A stretch of 64,000 nt of DNA from contig NZ_KE384480.1 in assembly GCF_000425945.1 (NCBI RefSeq), positions 466,599-530,598 of the forward strand. Reading direction: 5' to 3'. The notes under the pieces are model-generated. The model saw only the letters and a list, made by a program, of their open reading frames with translations, ran no database searches and was not told the DNA's origin. A program made the position numbers and the translations under genes. Positions within the stretch are counted from its first letter, which is position 1. Every line of letters begins with the position of its first letter. The stretch comes from Candidatus Solirubrobacter pratensis. GTDB taxonomy: Bacteria; Actinomycetota; Thermoleophilia; Solirubrobacterales; Solirubrobacteraceae. This document shows, in pieces, positions 41,401 to 48,930 of the stretch.

Positions 41401-42504
41401 GTGTCCCGTTGCCAGCGCTATGCCATGACGGCCGCCGCAGCAGCCGTCGTCCTCGGACCGCCGTCGGCGGCACATGCCGCGACCAAGACGGTCTACATGG
41501 GTGCGCCGCCGAAGGACCAGAAGGCGTTCAACCAGCCGTACGGGACCGACGTCGTCGACTTCTTCCCCGGCAAGGTCGTGATCGCGGCCGGTGACTCCGT
41601 CAAGTTCGACCCGGTCGCGTTCCACAACGTCGACATCCCGCCCAAGGGCGGCGAGATGCTCGCCCAGCTCGCGCAGGGCGCTCCGATCACCAGCTCCGTC
41701 GATGCCGCCGGCGCCCCGTTCTGGTTCAACGGCCTGCCGAGCTTCGCGTTCGCCGCCGACCTGCAGAACCAGGCCAACGGGCTCGGCAAGAGGCTCACGT
41801 ACACCGGCGCCAAACGCATCATCAGCCACATCCCGCTGAATACCGCGAACCCGTTCGGCGTCCTTGAGCCGATGGTCGTGAAGTTCCCTAAGGCGGGGCT
41901 GTACACGTACTACTGCGACCTGCACCCCGGGATGAAGGGCTCCGTGTCCGTGCTGCGCAAGGGCGCCACGCCGCCGAGCGCCGCGCAGGACAAGAAGGCG
42001 CTCGCGCGGCAGGTGCGCTCCGAGCTGAAGGTCGCCAAGCGCCTGACCCCGTCGGCCAAGGTGCCGCCGGACACCATGTACGTCGGTTACGCGGGAGCCA
42101 AGGGCAAGGTCGAGTACTTCAACTTCCTGCCCAACTCGCTGACCGTCAAGAGCGGCACGACGGTGACGTTCGCGATGAGCCCGGGCTCGCTCGAGACGCA
42201 CACGGCCACGACGGGGCCGGGGGACTACCTGACCGACCCCGCGTCGTACATCGGCGTGATCGCCGATTCGTTCAACCTGCCGCAGTTCGACCCCCGCGGC
42301 GTCTACCCGAGCGAGCCGCTCGGCACGACCGGCCGGCTCACGTCCGCCTACCACGGCAACGGCTTCTGGAACTCGGGCGCGATGGACACCCAGTCCAAGA
42401 CGCTGCCGCAGTCCTCGGCCCGGGTCACCTTCGATGCGCCCGGGACCTACAGGTTCGTCTGCCTTGTCCACCCAGTGATGCGAGGAACGGTGATCGTGCA
42501 ATGA
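41401..42504 (+). CDS. secreted di-cupredoxin protein 1
   Basis: A 367-residue exported protein: signal peptide to about AHA26, then two plastocyanin-like domains. Domain 1 type-1 copper ligands are H75 in FHNVD, C172, H175 and M178 (YYCDLHPGM). A roughly 90-residue loop lies between the first His and the Cys. Domain 2 ligands are H267 in ETHTAT, C354, H357 and M360 (FVCLVHPVM). A charged helical linker (190-215) separates them. Its paralogue follows, and both precede a laccase-like oxidase, so electron transfer or copper delivery outside the membrane is likely. The start is the GTG at 41401 behind AAAGGAG. It overlaps the next gene by 4 bp. Confidence 0.82.
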   Translation: MSRCQRYAMTAAAAAVVLGPPSAAHAATKTVYMGAPPKDQKAFNQPYGTDVVDFFPGKVVIAAGDSVKFDPVAFHNVDIPPKGGEMLAQLAQGAPITSSVDAAGAPFWFNGLPSFAFAADLQNQANGLGKRLTYTGAKRIISHIPLNTANPFGVLEPMVVKFPKAGLYTYYCDLHPGMKGSVSVLRKGATPPSAAQDKKALARQVRSELKVAKRLTPSAKVPPDTMYVGYAGAKGKVEYFNFLPNSLTVKSGTTVTFAMSPGSLETHTATTGPGDYLTDPASYIGVIADSFNLPQFDPRGVYPSEPLGTTGRLTSAYHGNGFWNSGAMDTQSKTLPQSSARVTFDAPGTYRFVCLVHPVMRGTVIVQ

Positions 42505-43574
42505 TCCGACGACCGGCGATGCTGGCGGCTGGAGCCGCCGTCGCGCTCGCGCTGCCCGCGGCCGCCCAGGCGGCCACCAAGACCGTCGACATGGGCACGC
42601 CGTTGAAGTCCCAGAAGCAGCTGAGCGGCGCCTACGGCGCTGACGTCAACGACTTCTTCCCGCACGGCGTGACGATCCACGCCGGCGACTCCGTCAGGTT
42701 CGTCCCGACCGGCTTCCACAACGTGGACCTGCCGGCCAAGGGCGGCAAGCTCACGCCGCTGCTGGCGACATCGAACCCGGTCTCGGGAGCGGTCGACTCG
42801 GCCGGCGCACCGTTCTGGTTCAACGGCGCGCCCAACCTCGGCTTCAACCCCGCGCTCGTCACCGGCTCGCTCGGCAAGAAGGTCACCTACACGGGCGCGA
42901 AGGGCGTTCAGAGCGGTCTTCCGCTGTCGAACAGGCCCAAGCCGATGACCGTCAAGTTCGCGAAGGCCGGAACCTACACGTACTACTGCGACGTGCACAC
43001 CGGCATGACGGGAAGGGTGCGGGTCCTCGCGAAGTCCAAGCGGATCCCGTCCGCCAAGGCGGACAAGAAGACGGTGGCCGCCCAGGTCGCCCGCGCGGTC
43101 AGGCTCGCCAAGAGCCTGCAGACGCCGACCCTGCCGGCCAACACCGTCACGGTGGGCAACGCCGGCCCGCACGGCGTCGAGGTCTTCAAGTTCCTGCCGC
43201 AGTCGCTGACGGTGCCCGTGGGCGCGACGGTCAAGTTCATGATGAGCCCGAAGACCTACGAGATCCACACCGCGACGGCCGGCCCGGGGAACCCGGAGTC
43301 CGAGCCCAATTCGTACCTCGGCACGCTTGCCAAGTCGTTCGAGGCGCCGGTGATCAACCCGGCGGCCGTCTACGCGAGCGACCCGCCGACCGCCGGACCG
43401 GCCAAGCTCACTCCGACGTTGCACGGCAATGGCTTCTGGAACTCGGGCGTGCTCGACGTGCTGTCCTCGACGCAGCCGCCGTCGTCGAGCTCGGTGACCT
43501 TCGCGGCGGCGGGGACGTACAAGCTCTACTGCCTGGTCCACCCGTTCATGGTGGGGACCGTCGTCGTTCAGTGA
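42501..43574 (+). CDS. secreted di-cupredoxin protein 2
   Basis: A 357-residue paralogue of the preceding protein with the same plan: signal peptide ending near QAA, domain 1 ligands H73, C163, H166 and M169, charged helical linker, domain 2 ligands H256, C344, H347 and M350. Shared landmarks include SAGAPFWFNG versus AAGAPFWFNG and YHGNGFWNSG versus LHGNGFWNSG, so the pair arose by tandem duplication. All eight copper ligands are kept in both copies, which implies both are functional and perhaps differ in partner or potential. Confidence 0.82.
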   Translation: MIRRPAMLAAGAAVALALPAAAQAATKTVDMGTPLKSQKQLSGAYGADVNDFFPHGVTIHAGDSVRFVPTGFHNVDLPAKGGKLTPLLATSNPVSGAVDSAGAPFWFNGAPNLGFNPALVTGSLGKKVTYTGAKGVQSGLPLSNRPKPMTVKFAKAGTYTYYCDVHTGMTGRVRVLAKSKRIPSAKADKKTVAAQVARAVRLAKSLQTPTLPANTVTVGNAGPHGVEVFKFLPQSLTVPVGATVKFMMSPKTYEIHTATAGPGNPESEPNSYLGTLAKSFEAPVINPAAVYASDPPTAGPAKLTPTLHGNGFWNSGVLDVLSSTQPPSSSSVTFAAAGTYKLYCLVHPFMVGTVVVQ

Positions 43575-44485
43575 GACAGGCGCTCGCGCTCGCGCTGGGA
43601 ACGTTCCTCGCGTTCGCGTGGGCGAGCACTCCATCGACCGCCGCGACCCGGGACTTCTGGGTCGCGGCGGTCGACGTGGACTGGAACATGGTCCCCAACG
43701 AGCGCGACGCGATCGCCGGGATGCGCTACGACGCCTCCCAGACGGTCTTCCCGACCGTCGTGTACCGCCGCTACACAAAGGGTTGGAAGCGGCCGCTGCG
43801 CAACTCGCCCGACCAGGATCTGATCCCGGGCCCGCTGCTGCGCGCGCGTGTCGGGGACAAGCTGCGCGTGCACTTCAAGAACCTCGACACCGCGTTCGAC
43901 CGGCCGCACTCGATGCACTTCCACGGCGTCGAGTACAAGCCCAGCTCCGACGGCGCGTACCTGCCGGGGTTCTCCGGCCGCGACGCCGAGGTGCGGCCGG
44001 GCCAGACCTGGACCTACCGGCTGACCGCGGGCAGCCAGTCGGCTGGCGTGTGGCCCTACCACGACCACTCGCCCTCGATGGACGAATCGATCGCCGGCGG
44101 GATGTACGGCGCGCTCTCGATCCTCGGCCGCCACCAGTCCAGGCCCGACCGCGAGTTCGTCGTGATCTTCGCGCCGATGGGGCAGTTCCAGACGATCGAC
44201 GGGCGGGCGTTCGTCGGCAACACGCCGGTGTTCCGCTCCTGGGTCGGCGCCATCGTGCAATGGGACGTGCTCGCGATGGGCTCCGAGGAGCACACGTTCC
44301 ACGTCCACGGCCACCGCTGGGTCGCGCGCGACGGGCGCGACGTGGACACGCAGACCGTCGGCCCGGCGGAGTCGTTCGCGCTCCGCTGGCGTGAGAAGGA
44401 CCCCGGCACCTGGCTCTACCACTGCCATGTCGAGCAGCACATGATGCAGGGGATGATCGGGATCTACAGAGTGGCGCGACGATGA
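43571..44485 (+). CDS. secreted two-domain multicopper oxidase (small laccase-like)
   Basis: A 304-residue two-domain oxidase with a signal peptide (cleavage near STAA25). Copper motifs: HFH (116-118) and HDH (164-166) in domain 1, HTFHVH (241-246) and HCHVEQHM with the type-1 ligands H241, C285, H290 and probably M295 in domain 2. Type-1 copper only in domain 2 is the layout of type B enzymes such as the Streptomyces small laccase, active as trimers. It would oxidise a substrate and reduce oxygen to water. The GTG start overlaps the preceding stop. Cupredoxin neighbours could be its electron donors. Confidence 0.85.
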   Translation: MRQALALALGTFLAFAWASTPSTAATRDFWVAAVDVDWNMVPNERDAIAGMRYDASQTVFPTVVYRRYTKGWKRPLRNSPDQDLIPGPLLRARVGDKLRVHFKNLDTAFDRPHSMHFHGVEYKPSSDGAYLPGFSGRDAEVRPGQTWTYRLTAGSQSAGVWPYHDHSPSMDESIAGGMYGALSILGRHQSRPDREFVVIFAPMGQFQTIDGRAFVGNTPVFRSWVGAIVQWDVLAMGSEEHTFHVHGHRWVARDGRDVDTQTVGPAESFALRWREKDPGTWLYHCHVEQHMMQGMIGIYRVARR

Positions 44486-45240
44486 TCGCGACCGTCGCCA
44501 TCGCGTTCTCGCTGTTCGGCCCGCCGCAGACGACGGTGCTCGCCGGGGACACGGTCACGTGGACCAACAAGGCCGTGCGCAAGCACACCGTGGACGGGCT
44601 CAGCGAGCCGTTCGACTCGCCGGAGCTGTTCCTCGGCGACACGTTCTCGCACGAGTTCGACACGCCCGGGACCTTCGCGTACTACTGCCGGCTGCACCCG
44701 TTCATGCGCGGCGAGGTCGCCGTCTACCGCGTGCTGCTCGATCCGCCCGGCGTCGCCGCGAGCGCGGGGCGGCCGTACACGTTGCGCGGCCGCGCCTCGC
44801 TGCCGCCGGGGTCGACGGTGCCGATCGCCGCCCAGGACGGGACGACCGTCGCCAGTGCCACCGTGGGCGCGGACGGGACCTTCAGCGCCACCGTCACGCC
44901 GACCGCGACCGCGACCTACCGCGCGCCGTACGGCAACGCCGTGCGCCTCGACGTGCTCGATCGCCGCATGAGCGTCAACGCCGCCCGTCACGGCCGCCGC
45001 ATCGCGGTCTCCGCGCGGGTGGCGCCCGCTTCGCCCGGGGGCACGGCGGTGCTGCAACTCAAGCTCAAGGACCGCTTCGGCTGGTGGCCGGTGGCGCGGG
45101 CGAAGCTCGACGCCACGTCGCACGTCCGCTTCACCCTCGCCCGCCGCCGCGCGGCGGTCGCGCGCGTCGTGCTGACGCTGCCCGACGGGGCGACCCCGCT
45201 TGCCGTCAGCCCGGCGGTTCGGATCCGATCTCGGTCCTGA
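44482..45240 (+). CDS. mono-cupredoxin with C-terminal beta domain, no signal peptide
   Basis: A 252-residue protein. Residues 1-82 are a cupredoxin domain with type-1 ligands H35 in RKHTVDG, C69, H72 and M75 (YYCRLHPFM). Residues 90-250 are beta-rich, with two Ig-like or carbohydrate-fold segments (YTLRGRASLPPGSTVPI, RIAVSARVAPASPGG). Unlike the other three operon members it starts directly in the first cupredoxin strand and lacks a signal peptide. No upstream in-frame start is available. Its ATG overlaps the oxidase stop, so it is co-translated. It may be cytoplasmic, piggyback on a secreted partner, or have lost its signal. It converges on the kynA gene with a 35-bp overlap. Confidence 0.75.
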   Translation: MIATVAIAFSLFGPPQTTVLAGDTVTWTNKAVRKHTVDGLSEPFDSPELFLGDTFSHEFDTPGTFAYYCRLHPFMRGEVAVYRVLLDPPGVAASAGRPYTLRGRASLPPGSTVPIAAQDGTTVASATVGADGTFSATVTPTATATYRAPYGNAVRLDVLDRRMSVNAARHGRRIAVSARVAPASPGGTAVLQLKLKDRFGWWPVARAKLDATSHVRFTLARRRAAVARVVLTLPDGATPLAVSPAVRIRSRS

Positions 45241-46069
45241 CGTCGAGCAGCTCCGGGAAGAACGTCAGGTTGAGCGCGGCGCGCAGGAAGCCGACCCCGG
45301 AGGAGCCTCCCGTGCCGCGCTTGTAGCCGATGATGCGCTCGACGGTCTTCATGTGGCGGAAGCGCCAGAGCTGGAAGCTCTCCTCGACGTCGACGAGCTC
45401 CTCGCACAGCTCGTACTCCTCCCATTGACCCTCGGGGCGCTCGTAGATCGCCTTCAAGACGGGGAGGAGGTCGGCGCGGCGGCGGTGGGGCTCCGACCAG
45501 TCGCGCTCGACGCAGCCGGCGGGGATCGCGTGCCCTCGGCGCGCGAGCAGGCGCAGGAACTCGTCGTACAGGCTCGGCGCCTCGAGCACGCCGCGCAGCC
45601 GCTCCTGCTCCTCCGGCGAGTGCGCGAAGACGTCGAGCATCTCGCGGTTCTTGTTGCCGAGCTGGAACTCGATGATGCGGTACTGCAGCGACTGGAAGCC
45701 GGACGCGTCGCCCAGCACGCCGCGGAACTTGACGTACTCGCTCGGCGTCAGCGTCGCCAGCACGCCCCACTGCTCGAACAGCTGGCGCTGGATCTGCTTG
45801 ACGCGCGCGAGGCCCTTCTGGGAGGGGCCGAGGTCGTCGAGCGCGAGGTGGCGCAGCACCGCGTCGAGCTCATGGATGATCAGCCGCATCCACAGCTCGG
45901 AGGTCTGATGCTGGATGATGAACAGCAGCTCGTCGTGGTGCTCGGGCTCGCTCAGCGGGTGCTGGGCCGCGAGCAGCTTGTCCAGCTCCAGGTAGGAGGC
46001 GTACGTGCGCCGGCCGCGCAGGTCGCGCGTCACGCCCTGCTCGACGACGCGGCGGTTGTCATCGCCCAC
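45206..46069 (-). CDS. kynA: tryptophan 2,3-dioxygenase
   Basis: A 287-residue heme enzyme opening the indole ring of L-tryptophan to N-formylkynurenine. Distal His H54 lies in FIIQHQTSELW, the proximal heme ligand H239 in FRHMKTVERIIG, and the substrate loop is YKRGTGGSSG. The start is the GTG at 46069 after GGAGGT. It is downstream of a tetR gene with overlapping hairpins in between. No kynureninase or formamidase is in the window. The pathway's anthranilate product would feed the neighbouring anthraniloyl-CoA operon (inference). Confidence 0.93.
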   Translation of the reverse strand: MGDDNRRVVEQGVTRDLRGRRTYASYLELDKLLAAQHPLSEPEHHDELLFIIQHQTSELWMRLIIHELDAVLRHLALDDLGPSQKGLARVKQIQRQLFEQWGVLATLTPSEYVKFRGVLGDASGFQSLQYRIIEFQLGNKNREMLDVFAHSPEEQERLRGVLEAPSLYDEFLRLLARRGHAIPAGCVERDWSEPHRRRADLLPVLKAIYERPEGQWEEYELCEELVDVEESFQLWRFRHMKTVERIIGYKRGTGGSSGVGFLRAALNLTFFPELLDVRTEIGSEPPG

Positions 46070-46080
46070 GGCGCCACCTC

Positions 46081-46118
46081 CGCGGGAGATCCGCCCTCTG
46101 GGCGGACTCTCCCCCGCG
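46081..46118 (-). terminator. hairpin between tetR and kynA
   Basis: CGCGGGAGA-T-CCGCCC and GGGCGG-AC-TCTCCC-CC-GCG form a long stem with two small bulges and a TCT loop. It ends 12 bp upstream of the kynA GTG and abuts its ribosome site. A second hairpin (GCGATG...CATCGC, 46116-46145) overlaps it by 3 bp and the tetR stop. It may terminate tetR or regulate kynA translation. Confidence 0.5.
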
Positions 46119-46138
46119 ATGCGAGCCCGAAGGGCGAG

Positions 46139-46699
46139 TCATCGCGCGGCTTCCCACGCGGCGAGGCTGGCGCGGATCACGCGCTCGATCTCGTCGCCGG
46201 CCAGCTCCGGCGGCTCGCCCGCGCGGGCGCGGGCGGCGATCGTGGAGAGGATCCCGATGTGCGCGGCGCCGATCGCGCAGCGCACCGGCAGGACGTCGCC
46301 GTCGCGGCCGGCGAGCGCGCGCTCGAGCCGGTGGAAGCGTCCCTCCGAGTCCAGCCGGCCGCCGAGGTCGCTCTTGGCGGACGGGTCGGCCATCAGCTGG
46401 ATCATCCCGGGCGCGCGCTCGGCGAGCAGCTTGACGTACGCGCGGATCGAGGCCTCGCGACCCTGGCCGGCGTGGTCGCCGATCGCGTCGAGCGAGTCCA
46501 GCAGCGGCTCGATCAGCGCGAGCAGGATGTCCGCCTTGCCCGGGAAGTGGTAGTAGAGCGCGGCCTTGGTCATGCCGAGCGCGTCGGCAAGGTCGCGCAT
46601 CGAGGTGCCCGCATAGCCGCGCTCGGCGAACAGCGTCCGCGCCGCATCGAGGATGCGGGCGCGCGTGTCGACCGCGGATGATCCGATTGTGCGCGACAC
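46139..46699 (-). CDS. TetR-family regulator of the MmpL exporter
   Basis: A 186-residue regulator. The HTH spans about 33-54 (SMRDLADALGMTKAALYYHF), with a helical C-terminal domain. The start is GTG at 46699. It is divergent from an MmpL-type transporter over 52 bp that contain a 24-bp imperfect inverted repeat, so it almost certainly represses that gene. The ligand is unknown; membrane lipids or drugs are usual. Confidence 0.9.
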   Translation of the reverse strand: MSRTIGSSAVDTRARILDAARTLFAERGYAGTSMRDLADALGMTKAALYYHFPGKADILLALIEPLLDSLDAIGDHAGQGREASIRAYVKLLAERAPGMIQLMADPSAKSDLGGRLDSEGRFHRLERALAGRDGDVLPVRCAIGAAHIGILSTIAARARAGEPPELAGDEIERVIRASLAAWEAAR

Positions 46700-46705
46700 T
46701 CTGCT

Positions 46706-46729
46706 AGCTTACCGACCGTTCGTTTAGCT
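46706..46729. promoter_or_regulatory. TetR operator, 24-bp imperfect inverted repeat
   Basis: AGCTTACCGACC and GTTCGTTTAGCT match at 9 of 12 positions. The inner ACCGACCG...CG part resembles common TetR/AcrR operators. It lies between the TetR GTG and the MmpL gene. Confidence 0.55.
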
Positions 46730-46751
46730 CCCCCACCCGAGGTCGCCCCCC

Positions 46752-48926
46752 ATGTCCTCAGTTGCCCGGTGGTGCTACCGCCGCCGTTTCATCGTGCTCG
46801 GCCTGTGGTTGGCCTGCCTGATCGTACTCGGCGGGCTGGGTGCCGCGGCTGGAAATCAGTACAACGATTCGTTCACGCTGCCGGGCACGGAGTCCACGCG
46901 CGCGCTGAACCTGCTCGAGAAGTCGTTCCCGCAGCAGTCGGGCGACACCGCGCAGATCGTCTGGCACGCCAAGCAGGGCACCGTCGACGACGCGGCCGTC
47001 AAGGCCGACGTCACGGCGATGCTCGGCAAGGTCGCCAAGCTCCCCCACGTCGTGGAGGTCAAGAGCCCCTACGACACGGCCGGCAAGGGCCAGGTGAGCA
47101 AGGACGGGACGATCGCCTTCGCCACCGTCAACTTCGACAAGCTGCCGCAGGACGTCCCCAAGGACGTCTACACGAAGCTGATCGACACGGCCCAGGGCAT
47201 CGACAGCGGCGCGCTCGCAGTCGAGCTCGGCGGCAACGGCATCCAGCAGTCCCAGCAACAGCAGGGCGGGGGAGCGAGCGAGGGCATCGCGATCGTCTTC
47301 GCCGCGGTCGTGTTGTTCTTCGCGTTGGGATCGATCCTCGCCATGCTGCTGCCGATCCTCACGGCGCTGTTCGCGCTCGGCGCCGGGTTGCAGGCGTCCG
47401 GGCTGCTGGCCGGCGTGATCAACATCGCGACGTTCGCACCGACGCTCGCGGCGCTGATCGGCCTCGGCGTCGGCATCGACTACGCGCTGTTCATCGTCAC
47501 GCGCCACCGCAACGCGATCATCGCCGGCAAGGATCCCGAGGACGCCATCGCGCTCGCGCTGAACACATCCGGGCGCGCCGTGCTGTTCGCCGGCACCACG
47601 GTCTGCATCGCGATCCTCGGGCTGCTGCTGCTCGGCGTGAGCTTCCTCAACGGCGTCGCGTTCGCGACGGCGCTGACGGTGCTGTTCACGATGCTCGCCG
47701 CGGTGACGCTGCTGCCCGCCTTCCTCGGGATGATGGGTCTGCGCGTGCTCGGCCGCAAGGAGCGCCGCCGGCTTGCCGAGGAGGGCCCGCGCGAGACGCA
47801 CGCGGTCGGCTTCTGGGCGCGCTGGTCGACGTTCGTCCAGCGCCACCCCACCCGGCTCGCGATCGGCGCCGCGGCGCTGATGATCGTGATCGCGATCCCG
47901 TTCTTCTCGCTGCGACTGGGCTCCTCCGACGCCGGCAACGACCCGACGTCGAAGACCACCCGTCAGGCCTACGACCTGCTCGCCGACGGCTTCGGGCCCG
48001 GCTTCAACGGCCCGCTGCAGCTGGTGGCGCAGGGGCGTGACGACGCCGCGCTGGCCAAGCTCGGCACGGCCGTCAAGCAGGATCCGGAGGTCGCCGCGGT
48101 CGCGCCCGTCGTCAAGAACAAGGCGGGCGACGTCGCGATCATCCAGGTCACGCCCAAGCACGCGCCGCAGGACGCGCAGACCAGCGAGCTGATCACGCGC
48201 CTGCGCGACCACACGATCCCGAGCGCGCTGGGCGGCTCAGGCGTGCACGTCTACGTGGGCGGGTTGACGGCGATCTTCGACGACTTCGCCCACGTGCTCA
48301 CGTCCAAGCTGCCGCTCTTCATCGGCGTGATCATCCTGCTCGGCTGCCTGCTGCTGATGATCGCGTTCCGCAGCGTCGTGGTCCCGCTGACCGCGGCGGC
48401 CATGAACCTGCTCGCCGCGGCCGCGGCGTTCGGGCTCGTGACCGCGGTCTTCCAGTGGGGCTGGGACCTCAGCATCATCCCGATCGGCCGCGACGGACCG
48501 ATCGAGGCGTTCCTGCCGGTGATGATGCTCGCGATCCTGTTCGGCCTCTCGATGGACTACCAGGTGTTCCTCGTGAGCCGCATGCACGAGGAGTGGTCGC
48601 ACACGCACGACAACGACCGGGCGGTCCGCGTCGGCCAGGCCGACACGGGGCGCGTGATCACGTCCGCAGCGCTGATCATGGTCCTCGTCTTCGGCTCGTT
48701 CCTGCTCCAGGGCCAGCGCGTGATCTCGGAGTTCGGCATCGGCCTCGGCGGCGCCGTCCTGCTCGACGCGTTCATCCTGCGCACGGTGCTCGTGCCGGCG
48801 CTGATGCACAGGTTCGGGCGGGCGAACTGGTGGCTGCCCCCGGCCCTCGACAAGGCCCTGCCGCACATCTCCGTCGACCCGTCGGAGGCCGAGCTGTCGC
48901 GCGCCGCCGCCCGCGCGCGGGTCTGA
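46752..48926 (+). CDS. MmpL/RND-superfamily exporter
   Basis: A 724-residue membrane protein with two repeats, each one helix, a large extracytoplasmic domain and five helices. The proton-relay Asp-Tyr pairs are GIDYALFIV in the first half and MDYQVFLV in the second. It has the MmpL/YdfJ start RWCYRRRFIVLGLWL. Such proteins export lipids or hydrophobic compounds. Its neighbours are a TetR repressor and a convergent WS/DGAT gene, so a lipid-linked role is conceivable. Confidence 0.91.
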   Translation: MSSVARWCYRRRFIVLGLWLACLIVLGGLGAAAGNQYNDSFTLPGTESTRALNLLEKSFPQQSGDTAQIVWHAKQGTVDDAAVKADVTAMLGKVAKLPHVVEVKSPYDTAGKGQVSKDGTIAFATVNFDKLPQDVPKDVYTKLIDTAQGIDSGALAVELGGNGIQQSQQQQGGGASEGIAIVFAAVVLFFALGSILAMLLPILTALFALGAGLQASGLLAGVINIATFAPTLAALIGLGVGIDYALFIVTRHRNAIIAGKDPEDAIALALNTSGRAVLFAGTTVCIAILGLLLLGVSFLNGVAFATALTVLFTMLAAVTLLPAFLGMMGLRVLGRKERRRLAEEGPRETHAVGFWARWSTFVQRHPTRLAIGAAALMIVIAIPFFSLRLGSSDAGNDPTSKTTRQAYDLLADGFGPGFNGPLQLVAQGRDDAALAKLGTAVKQDPEVAAVAPVVKNKAGDVAIIQVTPKHAPQDAQTSELITRLRDHTIPSALGGSGVHVYVGGLTAIFDDFAHVLTSKLPLFIGVIILLGCLLLMIAFRSVVVPLTAAAMNLLAAAAAFGLVTAVFQWGWDLSIIPIGRDGPIEAFLPVMMLAILFGLSMDYQVFLVSRMHEEWSHTHDNDRAVRVGQADTGRVITSAALIMVLVFGSFLLQGQRVISEFGIGLGGAVLLDAFILRTVLVPALMHRFGRANWWLPPALDKALPHISVDPSEAELSRAAARARV

Positions 48927-48930
48927 GCGC

